Counted from the first letter of the stretch, positions 35,637-45,459 are shown. The stretch: DNA of 64,000 nt from CAYZIB01 sp964478425 (GCA_964478425.1 CAYZIB010000003.1:26755-90754), one strand, 5' to 3'. The notes: generated by a model not told the origin, from the sequence alone. Numbers and translations: made by a program.

Positions 35637-36449
35637 ATGAGTAAACATTTAAAAATAGTTGATTTATATGCAAAAACATTAGATGGTAAAGAAATTTTAA
35701 AAGGAATCAATTTATCGATTAATGTTGGAGAAGTACATGCAATTATGGGTCCAAATGGAGCTGGTAAATCAACATTATCAAATGTTATAATGGGTAATCC
35801 TAAATATATTGTTACAAAAGGAGATATATTAGTAGATGATGTCTCTATTTTAAATATGACTGTAGATGAAAGAGCAAAATTAGGAATTTTTCTTGCAATG
35901 CAAAATCCAATAGAAATATCTGGTGTTACTAATAGTGATTTTATAAGAGCAAGCATGAAGGCTATTAATAAAAAAGAATTATCTTTATTTAAATTTATTA
36001 AAGCATATGATGATGCTTGTAAAGATTTAAAAATGAAAGAAGATTTTCAACATCGTTATGTAAATGAAGGATTTAGTGGTGGAGAAAAAAAGAAAAATGA
36101 AATATTACAAATGAAACTTATAAAACCAAATTTTGCTATTTTAGATGAAATAGATTCAGGTCTTGATGTTGATGCGTTAAAGATTGTATCTGATAATGTA
36201 AATTCATTAAGAGGAGAAGATTTTTCATGTTTAATGATAACACATTATGAAAGATTACTTGATTATATAAAACCTGATTATGCTCATGTTTTAATAAATG
36301 GTAAAATTGTTGTTAGTGGTAAAGATGAATTAATTAAAAGAATAGATCAAGAGGGTTACGATTGGATTAAAAGAGAATATAATATCATAGAAGAACCAAA
36401 AACATATACTAATGTATTAGGTACTTGTGGAGTAAAAAAACGTGGATAG
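35637..36449 (+). CDS. sufC: Fe-S cluster assembly ATPase SufC
   Basis: A 270-residue ABC-type soluble ATPase with Walker A GPNGAGKST, signature FSGGEKKK (the charged SufC form) and Walker B FAILDEIDSGLD. It powers cluster building on SufB-SufD. First gene of sufCDSUB, the normal order in Bacilli. Its last bases overlap the GTG start of sufD. C-terminal 20 residues extend past the usual end, a small difference. The operon supplies clusters for the iron-rich PFOR and hydrogenase of this window. Confidence 0.96.
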   Translation: MSKHLKIVDLYAKTLDGKEILKGINLSINVGEVHAIMGPNGAGKSTLSNVIMGNPKYIVTKGDILVDDVSILNMTVDERAKLGIFLAMQNPIEISGVTNSDFIRASMKAINKKELSLFKFIKAYDDACKDLKMKEDFQHRYVNEGFSGGEKKKNEILQMKLIKPNFAILDEIDSGLDVDALKIVSDNVNSLRGEDFSCLMITHYERLLDYIKPDYAHVLINGKIVVSGKDELIKRIDQEGYDWIKREYNIIEEPKTYTNVLGTCGVKKRG

Positions 36450-37296
36450 TATAATTTTAAATGATAATAAAATGTTTTTTTATAGTTTAGAAAATAAAAA
36501 AGGAATTTTAATTGATTCAAATAGAATTGATATTTTTAAAGAGTATTCTGGAAATTTAAAATTTGATTTTGTTTTTGATTATAATGAAACAATTTTAGTA
36601 TATATTCATGAAGGTGTTTTAATAAATATATATGAAACAGTTAACTCAAATGATTTAAAAATTGATTTTTATATAGAAGAAAATGCTAATGTTAATTATT
36701 ATTCTTTAGAAAAAGGTGAATGTATTAATAAAAATATTAATTTGTCTAATAACGCAAATTTAAATTACTTTCAATATTTGGTTAGTTTGAATAAATTAAA
36801 TAATGTACATAATTTTAATTTGAATGAAGAAAATGCTAATTTGAATGTGAACTTCTTAGATATTGCATATGAAAACGAAATTCATGATAATAAATTAAAA
36901 ATTAATCATTTAGCTAAAAATACAACTGCAGATTTAATTTTTTATGCTGCTAGTAAAGATAAATCAAATATTAATGTTGAAGCGATAAATCATATTTTAA
37001 AGGATATGAAAAATTCAAAATCTACTCAAAAAACAAGAGGAATTGTTTTAAATGATACCGGAAAAATTAAATCCTTACCTATTTTATATATTGATGAATT
37101 TGATTCTATTGCTAAGCATGGTACAACCATTGGTAAAATATCTGATGAAGGATTATTTTATTTAATGAGTAGAGGAATAAGTAAAGAAGAAGCTTTAAAA
37201 TTGATTGTGCAAGGGTTTGTTGATCCTTTAATAAAAGAAATTTCTGATGATGAATTCAAAAAACGCGTTTTATTATTTATAAATAATAAGTTATAA
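36442..37296 (+). CDS. sufD: Fe-S cluster assembly protein SufD (short)
   Basis: A 284-residue SufBD-fold protein, clearly shorter than the roughly 430-residue SufD of Bacillus; most of the N-terminal helical part is missing while the beta-helix core and the C-terminal block (AKHGTTIGKISDEGLFYLMSRGISKEEALKLIVQGFV) remain. The latter parallels the same block in SufB here. Begins at GTG 36442, with GGAG at 36429-36432, overlapping the sufC stop. Forms the scaffold complex with SufB and SufC. Confidence 0.92.
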   Translation: MDSIILNDNKMFFYSLENKKGILIDSNRIDIFKEYSGNLKFDFVFDYNETILVYIHEGVLINIYETVNSNDLKIDFYIEENANVNYYSLEKGECINKNINLSNNANLNYFQYLVSLNKLNNVHNFNLNEENANLNVNFLDIAYENEIHDNKLKINHLAKNTTADLIFYAASKDKSNINVEAINHILKDMKNSKSTQKTRGIVLNDTGKIKSLPILYIDEFDSIAKHGTTIGKISDEGLFYLMSRGISKEEALKLIVQGFVDPLIKEISDDEFKKRVLLFINNKL

Positions 37297-37307
37297 GGTG
37301 TGATTTT

Positions 37308-38525
37308 ATGTTAGATGTAAAAAAAATAAGAAGTTATTTTCCTATTTATAATTCTAATCCAGATTTAGTTTATTTAGATAGTGGAGCTTCAAGTTTAAAA
37401 TTAAAAAATGTAATTGATAAAATTGATGATTATTATAATAACTATGGTGTAAATGTACATAGGGGTGTATATAAATTAAGTTATGATGCTACTAATATGT
37501 ATGATATATCAAGAAATCGAATTGCAAAATTTATTAATGCAGATAAAGACGAAATCATTTTTACAAGAGGAACAACTAATAGTTTAAATATGGTTAGTAT
37601 TGCATTAAGAGATTTATTAAATGAAGATGATATTGTTTTATCATCAATATTAGAACATCATTCATCAATAATGCCATATATGGAAAATGAATTAAGAAAA
37701 AAAGGAAAATTAAAATACATTCCATTAGATGAAAAAAGAAAAATTACATTTGAAAATTTTAAAAAAGTAATGAATGATAAAGTAAAAGTTATTGCTTTAA
37801 ATCATGTTTCTAATACTATGGGGTATTTAACACCAATAAAAGAAATTATCTCTTATGCAAGACAAATTAATAAGGATGTTATTGTTGTTATTGATGGTGC
37901 TCAAAGCATACCACATATGAAAATAGATGTTAAAGACTTAGATTGTGATTTTTTTGCTTTTTCAGCACATAAAATGTTAGGACCGACAGGTCTTGGTGTT
38001 TTATATGGTAAAAAAAGTATATTAAAGAAAATTAGACCAGTTGAATTTGGTGGAGATATGGCATTAAATGTTGATATAGATAAATTCTCATTTTATGATG
38101 CACCACAAAAATTTGAGGCTGGAACACCAATTATTGCACAAGCAATTGCTTTAAAGGAAGCATGTGATTTTTTAGATGAAATTGGTTTTGATAATATAAA
38201 AATGCATGAGCAAGAATTATTAAAATATACTTTAGATAAGTTAAAAAATATTTCTGGTGTCAAAGTATATAATTATGATACAGATGAAGGAATTATATTA
38301 TTTAATATAAGTGGAGTTCATCCTCATGATGCAGCAAGTATATTTGATAAAAATAATATTTGCATAAGAGCAGGACACCATTGTGCACAATTAATTACAA
38401 AAGATTTAAAAACAGAGTTTGATGCTACGTTAAGAGCAAGTTTTTATATTTATAACGATTTAACTGATTGTGATAAATTTATTAGTAGTGTAGTTGAAGC
38501 AATTGATTTTTTTAAAAATTTTTAA
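37308..38525 (+). CDS. sufS: cysteine desulfurase SufS
   Basis: A 405-residue PLP enzyme of the NifS/SufS class that takes sulfur from cysteine. N-terminal YLDSGASSLK, the PLP lysine in FSAHKMLGPTGLGVLYGKK, and the active-site Cys in RAGHHCAQ are all present. It passes persulfide sulfur to SufU, encoded 12 bases downstream. SD AAGGTGTGATTTT precedes the ATG. Confidence 0.96.
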   Translation: MLDVKKIRSYFPIYNSNPDLVYLDSGASSLKLKNVIDKIDDYYNNYGVNVHRGVYKLSYDATNMYDISRNRIAKFINADKDEIIFTRGTTNSLNMVSIALRDLLNEDDIVLSSILEHHSSIMPYMENELRKKGKLKYIPLDEKRKITFENFKKVMNDKVKVIALNHVSNTMGYLTPIKEIISYARQINKDVIVVIDGAQSIPHMKIDVKDLDCDFFAFSAHKMLGPTGLGVLYGKKSILKKIRPVEFGGDMALNVDIDKFSFYDAPQKFEAGTPIIAQAIALKEACDFLDEIGFDNIKMHEQELLKYTLDKLKNISGVKVYNYDTDEGIILFNISGVHPHDAASIFDKNNICIRAGHHCAQLITKDLKTEFDATLRASFYIYNDLTDCDKFISSVVEAIDFFKNF

Positions 38526-38537
38526 GGAAGTGGAAAT

Positions 38538-38972
38538 ATGTCAATACAAGATTTATACCGTAAAGTAATTATGGAACATTATAAAAGTCCATTAAATAAG
38601 GGATTACTTGATGATCCAACATATAAAACTATCAATTTGCATAATCCAAGTTGTGGTGATGAAATAAATATTCAAGTAAAAGTAGAAAATGGTATTATAA
38701 AAGACATTAGACAAGATGGTAAGGGTTGTAGTATATGTTGCTCATCTGCTAGTGTAATGACTGATACATTAATGAATTTAACATTAGATGAAGCTATGAA
38801 AGTAATTAAAGATTTTTTCGAATTAGTTCAAGGACATGAAGTAGAAAATGAAGAAGCATTAAAAGAAGCTATAGTATATCAAGGTGTAAGTTCATTTCCT
38901 GCTAGAATAAAATGTGCTACTTTATCTTGGCATGCTATTGAAAAAGGATTATTAGGTGAAAAAGATGAATGA
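38538..38972 (+). CDS. sufU: zinc-dependent sulfurtransferase SufU
   Basis: A 144-residue U-type protein. The zinc ligands NPSCGDEI (Cys and Asp), GKGCSICCSSAS and IKCATLSWHA are conserved. In Bacillus it receives sulfur from SufS rather than acting as a scaffold. The stop is TGA (38970-38972) and overlaps sufB, evidence that TGA is not sense here. Confidence 0.95.
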   Translation: MSIQDLYRKVIMEHYKSPLNKGLLDDPTYKTINLHNPSCGDEINIQVKVENGIIKDIRQDGKGCSICCSSASVMTDTLMNLTLDEAMKVIKDFFELVQGHEVENEEALKEAIVYQGVSSFPARIKCATLSWHAIEKGLLGEKDE

Positions 38973-40371
38973 TGATAAAACAATAAAAGATTTAATGGGA
39001 GATTATAAGTACGGATTTAAAACTGAAGTTGATAATTATACATCTTCAGGCAAAGGATTAAATGAAGATGTAATAAGATTTATTAGTAAACAAAAAAATG
39101 AACCTGAATGGATGCTTGATTTTAGACTTAAAGCTTATGAATCTTTTAAAAAATTAGATAATCCAAATTGGGGACCAGATTTATCTCATATAGATTTTGA
39201 TGAATATACATATTATATTAAATCAAGTAAAAATACAGAAAATAACTGGGATAATGTTCCAGAAAAAATTAAAGATACATTTGATAAATTAGGAATTCCA
39301 GAAGCAGAACAACAATATTTAGGTGGAGTTACAACTCAATTTGAAAGTGAAGCAGTTTATCATAATACTTTAAAAGAATTAGAAGATTTAGGAGTTATAT
39401 TTCTTGATACAGATTCTGCTTTGAAACAATATCCTGAACTTTTTAAAGAATATTTTGGAAAAGTTGTTAGTTATCGTGATAATAAATATGCAAGTTTAAA
39501 TAGTGCGGTTTGGTCTGGAGGATCATTTATTTATATTCCTAAAGATGTCAAAATTGAAAAACCTCTTCAATCATATTTTAGAATAAATTCTGAACAAATG
39601 GGGCAATTTGAAAGAACATTAATTATTGTTGATGAAGGTGGGTATTTAAATTATGTTGAAGGTTGCACAGCACCAAGATATAGTGAATCAAGCCTACATG
39701 CTGCAGTTGTTGAAATTTATATTAAAAAAGGTGGATATTGTAGATATTCAACTGTGCAAAATTGGAGTAATAATATAATAAATTTAGTTACTAAAAGAGC
39801 ATTAGTTAAAGAAGATGCTCATATGGAATGGATAGATGGAAATATTGGTAGTGGCCTTAATATGAAATATCCATGTTGCATATTAGAAGGAGATAGAGCA
39901 AAAGGAACATGTGTTACAATTGCTTTTGCGGCTAATAAACAATTACAAGACACAGGAGCTAAAATGATTCATTTAGGAAAAGATACAAGTTCAAGTATTA
40001 TATCTAAATCTATTGCTTGTTTAGGTGGAATTGTTAATTATCGTGGATTAGTTAAGCAAGGGAAAAATGCTAAAGGAGCAAGAAGTCACGTTGAATGTGA
40101 TACGTTATTATTAGATGATAAATCAAAAAGTGATACTATTCCAACAAATATAGGAGAAAATGATGATTTATTTTTAGAACATGAAGCAACCGTGTCTAAG
40201 GTATCTGATGAACAATTGTTTTACTTAATGAGTAGAGGATTAAGTGAAAAAGATGCAACAGAAATGATTATAATGGGATTTATTGAGCCTTTTGCAAAGG
40301 AATTACCGATGGAATATGCTGTTGAGTTAAATCAATTAATTAAATTAGAAATGAAAAATTCTAATGGATAA
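38965..40371 (+). CDS. sufB: Fe-S cluster assembly protein SufB
   Basis: A 468-residue scaffold protein. Characteristic blocks are WMLDFRLKAYESF, GVTTQFESEAVYH and CTAPRYSESSLHAAVVEI, the latter with the cluster-relevant Cys. The C-terminal SDEQLFYLMSRGLSEKDATEMIIMGFIEPF block is shared with SufD. I chose ATG at 38965 with the AGGTG ribosome site; a GTG nine bases upstream is part of that site. It overlaps sufU by 8 bases. Last suf gene before a terminator. Confidence 0.96.
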   Translation: MNDDKTIKDLMGDYKYGFKTEVDNYTSSGKGLNEDVIRFISKQKNEPEWMLDFRLKAYESFKKLDNPNWGPDLSHIDFDEYTYYIKSSKNTENNWDNVPEKIKDTFDKLGIPEAEQQYLGGVTTQFESEAVYHNTLKELEDLGVIFLDTDSALKQYPELFKEYFGKVVSYRDNKYASLNSAVWSGGSFIYIPKDVKIEKPLQSYFRINSEQMGQFERTLIIVDEGGYLNYVEGCTAPRYSESSLHAAVVEIYIKKGGYCRYSTVQNWSNNIINLVTKRALVKEDAHMEWIDGNIGSGLNMKYPCCILEGDRAKGTCVTIAFAANKQLQDTGAKMIHLGKDTSSSIISKSIACLGGIVNYRGLVKQGKNAKGARSHVECDTLLLDDKSKSDTIPTNIGENDDLFLEHEATVSKVSDEQLFYLMSRGLSEKDATEMIIMGFIEPFAKELPMEYAVELNQLIKLEMKNSNG

Positions 40372-40376
40372 AATTT

Positions 40377-40407
40377 AAAAAAGTTCAAATTTTAATGAAC
40401 TTTTTTT
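40377..40407 (+). terminator. terminator of the suf operon
   Basis: AAAAAAGTTCA (40377-40387) pairs with TGAACTTTTTT (40396-40406); an A+T-rich loop and T-run complete it. Confidence 0.85.
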
Positions 40408-40462
40408 ATTTTTATAAAACATTTATAACTTGTTTACATATAATATATAGAGTGATTATAAA

Positions 40463-41182
40463 ATGAGTTATATTAAAATTAATAATTTAAAAATAAATTA
40501 TGTTATAAAAAATAATAATAGTAATATTACAATATTATTTTTACATGGTTGGGGAAAAAATTTAGAGTCATTTAATAACGTAATTAAATATATTGATTAT
40601 AATTACATATTAATTGATTTACCAGGATTTGGTAAAAGTAGTATTTTATACCCATTAAATATTTTAGAATATACACAAATTTTAAGAGAATTTATTATTA
40701 AATTAAAATTAAATAATTTAATTATTGTTGGACATTCTTTTGGAGGTAGAATAGCTTTAAAATATGCAAGTAAATATGATTTATTAGGATTAATTTTAGT
40801 TGATAGTGCAGGAATAAAACCTAAAAGAAATATTTGGTATTATTTAAAAATTTATTTATATAAAATATTAAAAAAATGTAAAATTAAAAATAATTTTGGT
40901 TCAAATGATTATAAAAATGCTAATAATATTATGAAGCAAACTTTAATTTATGCAGTAAATGAAGATTTAGTAAATGTTATAAAAGATATTAAGGTAAAAA
41001 CTATTTTAATATGGGGAGTAAATGATAATATAACGCCAATAAAAGATGCAATATTAATCAATAAATTACTTAAAAATTCGATTCTATATAAAATTCCAAA
41101 TGCAAATCATTTTCCTTTTAATGATAATATAAATTTATTTATGGAATATTTTAATATGGGAGTAAGAATGATATGTTCTTAA
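40463..41182 (+). CDS. alpha/beta hydrolase
   Basis: A 239-residue alpha/beta-hydrolase fold enzyme: oxyanion FLHGWGKN, nucleophile elbow VGHSFGGR (Ser), acid loop IWGVNDNITP (Asp) and NANHFPF (His). It is Lys/Asn-rich, as expected for the base composition, and has no signal peptide. It overlaps the next gene by 10 bases and heads a cluster with a MurF-like and a Ddl-like enzyme, so a role in cell-wall precursor metabolism is suggested by context only. The substrate is unknown. Confidence 0.82.
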   Translation: MSYIKINNLKINYVIKNNNSNITILFLHGWGKNLESFNNVIKYIDYNYILIDLPGFGKSSILYPLNILEYTQILREFIIKLKLNNLIIVGHSFGGRIALKYASKYDLLGLILVDSAGIKPKRNIWYYLKIYLYKILKKCKIKNNFGSNDYKNANNIMKQTLIYAVNEDLVNVIKDIKVKTILIWGVNDNITPIKDAILINKLLKNSILYKIPNANHFPFNDNINLFMEYFNMGVRMICS

Positions 41183-42585
41183 TATTATATAATTTAAGTT
41201 ATTTTCAAGAATGTAGTTATGATTTTAAAAAATATTTTAAATATTATTTTAAAAAAGGAATTAAATTTAATATTATTATAGTATTAATGTTTATTTTAAG
41301 CTTCTTTGTTTTACCAATTTATAAATTATTAATACATTTAATTTTAAATTTTATTATATTATATAAATTAAAAAATAAAAAAGTAAAATTTGTTTTAACT
41401 AAAAGAATTATTAGATTAATAATAGTTTCAATTATTTTATATATTTTAAATTATATTTATTTAAATTATCTTTTATTTTATTTGTTTAATAATGCTTTTT
41501 TAATATTTGATTATATTATTTTATTGCCAATTGAAAAAATTATTTATAAGTATTATTTTAATAAAACAAAAAAATTTTTTAATGAGTATAAAGGAATAAA
41601 AATTGGTATTACAGGTAGTTTTGGAAAAACTACAACAAAAAACTTTTTATATGAAATATTAAAAAGTAAATACACAGTTTATAAAACTCCAAAATCTTAT
41701 AATACCCCAATGGGAATATCTAAAATAATTAAAGATATAAATCCATTATATGATATTGTTATAATTGAAATGGGAGCATCCAAATCAAATGATATTACTG
41801 AATTAATGGATTTGGTAAATCCAGATATTGGAATTCTAACTTCTATTGGTATACAACATTTAAATACCTTTAAAACACTTAATAATATTATAAATGAAAA
41901 AACAAAAATTGTTGATTTATTAAAAAAAGATAAAATAGGAATTTGTTGTTTTGAAAATGAATATATAAGAAAATATGCTTTTAATAAAAATGTTATATCA
42001 TATGGTTATAATTATGGGATTTATAAAATCAAATTAATTGATGACAAACTATATTTATTTATAGATAATAAGTTATTTGATATTTATGAAACAAAAATAT
42101 ATGGTAAATATAATTATCTTAATATTGCTTCAGCAATCATTGCTTCAAAAATTTTAAATATTGATAAAGAAAAAATAAAAGAATCTGTTTATAATTTAAA
42201 ACCAGTTAAAAATAGGATGGAGTTAAAGATTTATAATGAAAAAATAAAAATTATTGATGATTCATATAATTCTAATTTAGAAGGAGCAATTCAATCGTTA
42301 GATTATTTAAATGAATTTAATTGTGAAAAATGGATAATAACACCAGGTTTTGTAGAATCAGATATGTGTAAAAAAAATAATCACTTGATCTTGTCAAAAA
42401 AAATAAATCAGGTATGCTCTAATGTTATTTTAATCAATAAAAAAAATACTAGTGATTTTTTAATTGATCAAAATATTAATTTATATAGGTTTGAAAAATT
42501 TATAGATGGATTTAATTTTTTCATAAAAAATTGTAAAAATGAAGCAGTTATTTTAATTTTAAATGATTTACCTGATAATTATTAA
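41173..42585 (+). CDS. MurF-like Mur ligase with N-terminal membrane domain
   Basis: A 470-residue fusion. The first about 130 residues form three to four hydrophobic helices; a Mur ligase follows with the ATP loop GITGSFGKTTTKNFL (about 145-159), the MurF-like SYNTPMGIS, IEMGAS, NRMEL and DDSYNSN motifs. MurF normally joins D-Ala-D-Ala to the UDP-MurNAc tripeptide and is soluble; the membrane part is unusual and suggests work at the membrane, perhaps on a lipid-linked or modified substrate. Located between an alpha/beta hydrolase and a Ddl-like ligase. Whether it is the only MurF of the cell cannot be judged here. Confidence 0.82.
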   Translation: MFLILYNLSYFQECSYDFKKYFKYYFKKGIKFNIIIVLMFILSFFVLPIYKLLIHLILNFIILYKLKNKKVKFVLTKRIIRLIIVSIILYILNYIYLNYLLFYLFNNAFLIFDYIILLPIEKIIYKYYFNKTKKFFNEYKGIKIGITGSFGKTTTKNFLYEILKSKYTVYKTPKSYNTPMGISKIIKDINPLYDIVIIEMGASKSNDITELMDLVNPDIGILTSIGIQHLNTFKTLNNIINEKTKIVDLLKKDKIGICCFENEYIRKYAFNKNVISYGYNYGIYKIKLIDDKLYLFIDNKLFDIYETKIYGKYNYLNIASAIIASKILNIDKEKIKESVYNLKPVKNRMELKIYNEKIKIIDDSYNSNLEGAIQSLDYLNEFNCEKWIITPGFVESDMCKKNNHLILSKKINQVCSNVILINKKNTSDFLIDQNINLYRFEKFIDGFNFFIKNCKNEAVILILNDLPDNY

Positions 42586-42597
42586 AAGGGGGATAAA

Positions 42598-43605
42598 ATG
42601 GTAAATTTATTACTAGTTTATGGTGGAAAAAGTGTTGAACATGATATATCAAAATTAACTATGGAAATTATTAAACAATATTTAGATAAGACTAAATATA
42701 ATTTATATTATCTTTATATAACCAAAAATAATGATTTAAAATTTAAAAAAGATAAAAAAAAGAAATTTAAAGATGCAAAATTTAAAAAAAATCATATTAA
42801 TAATAAAAAAATTGATTGTGCTTTATTATTGATGCATGGTACAAATGGTGAAGATGGAAAAATTCAAGCATTATTAGAATTTTATTGTATTAATTATGTA
42901 GGAAGTAGAGTTGTTAATTCTGGAATAATGCAAGATAAATGTTATATGAAAATGATCTTAAAAGCAAATGATATAGATACACTTGATTACGATATTTTAA
43001 AAGAAGATGAAGAAAAAAATAAAAATTATATATATCCGATTATTTTAAAACCAGCAAATTTAGGTTCTTCAATTGGAATAGAAGTAGTATATGATAAAAA
43101 TGAATTATATAAAAAAGTATTAAATTGTTTTAAATATGATGATAAATTATTAATTGAAAAATATTTAAATGAATTTAGTGAATATAATATTGCAGTTCTT
43201 GGGAATAGTTATATAGGTTATAGATTATCAAGAATAGAAAAAATATATAAAACTGATGAAATATTAGATTTTTCAGATAAATATATAAATCAAGTTAAAA
43301 AAGAATATATAAATTTAGATCCTTTATTAAAAGAACAAATTGAAAATATAGCGTTAAAGGTTGCAAAAATATTTGATATTTCAGGTGTAGTAAGAATTGA
43401 TTTTATTGTAGCAAACGATATTATTTATGTTAATGAAATTAATAGTATTCCAGGTAGTTTGGCATTTTATTTGTTTGATATCGAGCCTACTAAATTTTTA
43501 GATATTTTAATCAAAAATTCGTTTTTTTATAATAATAAAATTAATGAAAAATGTTTTTATTTTGAAAGTGATGTTTTAAAGAAAAAAAATACTATTAAAA
43601 AATAA
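42598..43605 (+). CDS. ddl: D-alanine--D-alanine ligase family protein
   Basis: A 335-residue ATP-grasp ligase. N-terminal YGGKSVEHDISKL, the MHGTNGEDGKIQ loop, KPANLGSSIGIEVV and the metal site RIDFIVANDIIYVNEINSIPGSL match Ddl enzymes. It should produce the D-Ala-D-Ala (or D-Ala-D-X) dipeptide used by MurF, the gene 13 bases upstream. The active-site loop determines D-Ala against D-Lac or D-Ser; I could not settle that by eye. SD AAAGGGGGA is strong. Confidence 0.9.
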   Translation: MVNLLLVYGGKSVEHDISKLTMEIIKQYLDKTKYNLYYLYITKNNDLKFKKDKKKKFKDAKFKKNHINNKKIDCALLLMHGTNGEDGKIQALLEFYCINYVGSRVVNSGIMQDKCYMKMILKANDIDTLDYDILKEDEEKNKNYIYPIILKPANLGSSIGIEVVYDKNELYKKVLNCFKYDDKLLIEKYLNEFSEYNIAVLGNSYIGYRLSRIEKIYKTDEILDFSDKYINQVKKEYINLDPLLKEQIENIALKVAKIFDISGVVRIDFIVANDIIYVNEINSIPGSLAFYLFDIEPTKFLDILIKNSFFYNNKINEKCFYFESDVLKKKNTIKK

Positions 43606-43638
43606 ATATTTATTATATAATAAATATGGTGATGAGTT

Positions 43639-44220
43639 TTGAAGTATTTTTTAATTAAATTTCATAATAGAATAAAAAATAGTATTATGAATGAACTTAA
43701 AGAAGGACTATTTTTAAATTATGAAGAAATTATTTTAGATGTTAATTTATCTTGCATAAAAATAAAAAATAATATCGAAGAAGATATAAAAAATTTATCT
43801 AAAATGATTAATACAGAGTTATCCATAGATGAACAATTTAATATTTTTGAATCAAGAAATTTTGAAAATGAAATTGAAATGGAAAATAATATAGTTTATT
43901 TTAAAGAATTATTTTTAAACAATATATTTTCTGTAAGTAATCCATATTTTAATGAAATGAGATTGCTAGAAAATAAATATAACAATAATTTTGCTGAAGA
44001 AACTAAAAAAATTATTTTTGGTAAATATTATAATAATCATGAATTTTTAAATAGTATTAAGGTTTTTTTGGAATGTAATATGAATACAACAAAAGCAAGC
44101 GAATTATTATATTTACATAGAAATACTTTATTAAATAGATTAGATAAATTTTCATTATATACAGGATATGATATAAGAAATTTTAAAGAAGCATGCTTTT
44201 TATATCAAATGTTAAAATAA
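43639..44220 (+). CDS. PucR-type helix-turn-helix protein
   Basis: A 193-residue protein whose last 50 residues (VFLECNMNTTKASELLYLHRNTLLNRLDKFS) are the HTH_30 domain typical at the end of PucR/CdaR regulators. The rest shows no domain I recognise. It begins with TTG at 43639 behind a GGTGATGAG site, following an unclear promoter (TATATAAT-rich). Full PucR proteins are 400-550 residues; this is a shortened form that may respond to the cell-wall genes upstream or be a free-standing regulator. A terminator follows. Confidence 0.7.
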   Translation: MKYFLIKFHNRIKNSIMNELKEGLFLNYEEIILDVNLSCIKIKNNIEEDIKNLSKMINTELSIDEQFNIFESRNFENEIEMENNIVYFKELFLNNIFSVSNPYFNEMRLLENKYNNNFAEETKKIIFGKYYNNHEFLNSIKVFLECNMNTTKASELLYLHRNTLLNRLDKFSLYTGYDIRNFKEACFLYQMLK

Positions 44221-44242
44221 TCCTAAAATTAGGATTTTTTTT
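44219..44242 (+). terminator. terminator after the PucR-type gene
   Basis: AATCCTAA (44219-44226) pairs with TTAGGATT (44229-44236), followed by T residues; the stop codon is inside its 5' flank. Confidence 0.85.
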
Positions 44243-44319
44243 ATTAACTGTGCAATGTGCATATATATATAATTTAATTTTTGTAATATAATATATTTGA
44301 TAATAAAAGGAGAATAATT

Positions 44320-45429
44320 ATGGCTGAATTACGTTTAGAAAATATTAATAAAATTTATCCTAATGGTGTACAAGCTGTTTTTGATTTTAATTTAAGCATT
44401 AAGGATAAAGAATTTATCGTATTTGTTGGTCCATCAGGATGCGGTAAATCAACAACTTTAAGAATGATCGCTGGACTAGAAGAAATATCATCAGGTGAAT
44501 TATATATTGATGATGTATTAATGAATGATGTTGCACCTAAAGATAGAAATATCGCAATGGTTTTCCAAAGTTATGCTTTATACCCTCATATGAGTGTATA
44601 TGATAACATGGCATTTGGTTTAAAATTAAGAAAAATCCCTAAAGATGAAATTCATCGTAAAGTTACACATGCTGCAGAAATTTTAGGTTTAACTCCTTAT
44701 TTAGATAGAAAACCTAAAGCTTTATCTGGAGGTCAAAGACAACGTGTTGCATTAGGTAGAGCAATTGTTCGTGATGCAAAAGTATTCTTAATGGATGAAC
44801 CTTTATCAAACTTAGATGCAAAATTAAGAGTTCAAATGCGTAGTGAATTAATTAAATTACATAATCAAATTGCAACTACTACAATTTACGTTACTCATGA
44901 CCAAATTGAAGCAATGACAATGGCTAGTAGAATAGTTGTTATGAAAGATGGATATATTCAACAAGTAGGTGCACCAAAAGATATTTATGATAATCCAAAT
45001 AATCTTTTTGTTGCAGGATTTATTGGAACTCCACCAATGAACTTTGTTGATGGTAGAGTTACAAGAGATGGATATTTTTATAATGATCAAATTAGAGTAA
45101 AAGTTCCTGAAGAAAAAATGACTATATTAAAATCAAATCAATTCATTGAAAAAGATGTTATTTTAGGAATTAGACCTGAAGATATTTTTGATAGTGAACA
45201 AGCAATTGAAACATATAATGATGCAGTAATTGATGTTACTGTTGATGTTGCAGAATTATTAGGTGCTAATACAAATGTTTATGCTACAATAATTGATAGA
45301 TCTGTATGTGCTTCTGTTGATGCAAGAGCAGATATAAAAATTGGCGATAGATTAAAACTTGCTATTAACATGAACAAATGTCATTTCTTTAATCCAGAAA
45401 CTGAAAAGAGATTGGTTGAAATATTTTAA
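44320..45429 (+). CDS. ugpC: carbohydrate ABC transporter ATP-binding protein (UgpC/MsmK/MalK type)
   Basis: A 369-residue CUT1-type ATPase: Walker A GPSGCGKST, signature LSGGQRQR, Walker B VFLMDEPLSNLD, switch YVTHDQIEAM and the C-terminal regulatory OB domain with GTPPMNF. No permease or binding protein is adjacent, as is usual for MsmK-like shared ATPases that energise several sugar importers. It is monocistronic between terminators. Codon choice is somewhat optimised, suggesting high expression. Confidence 0.93.
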   Translation: MAELRLENINKIYPNGVQAVFDFNLSIKDKEFIVFVGPSGCGKSTTLRMIAGLEEISSGELYIDDVLMNDVAPKDRNIAMVFQSYALYPHMSVYDNMAFGLKLRKIPKDEIHRKVTHAAEILGLTPYLDRKPKALSGGQRQRVALGRAIVRDAKVFLMDEPLSNLDAKLRVQMRSELIKLHNQIATTTIYVTHDQIEAMTMASRIVVMKDGYIQQVGAPKDIYDNPNNLFVAGFIGTPPMNFVDGRVTRDGYFYNDQIRVKVPEEKMTILKSNQFIEKDVILGIRPEDIFDSEQAIETYNDAVIDVTVDVAELLGANTNVYATIIDRSVCASVDARADIKIGDRLKLAINMNKCHFFNPETEKRLVEIF

Positions 45430-45430
45430 T

Positions 45431-45459
45431 AAAAGGCTAAATAGCCTTTTTCTTTTTTT
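45431..45459 (+). terminator. terminator of the ugpC-type gene
   Basis: AAAAGGCT (45431-45438) pairs with AGCCTTTT (45443-45450), 4-base loop, then T-rich sequence. Confidence 0.88.

Noticed and set aside
35594..35956. Minus-strand open frame of 120 codons over sufC
   Set aside because: Opposes a clear SufC gene and its promoter; amino-acid pattern is the complement of the Walker A region.
36442..37296. sufD as a truncated pseudogene
   Set aside because: It is short, but both the core and the C-terminal blocks are intact, the frame is open, and starts and overlaps with neighbours are normal; short SufD seems a lineage feature.
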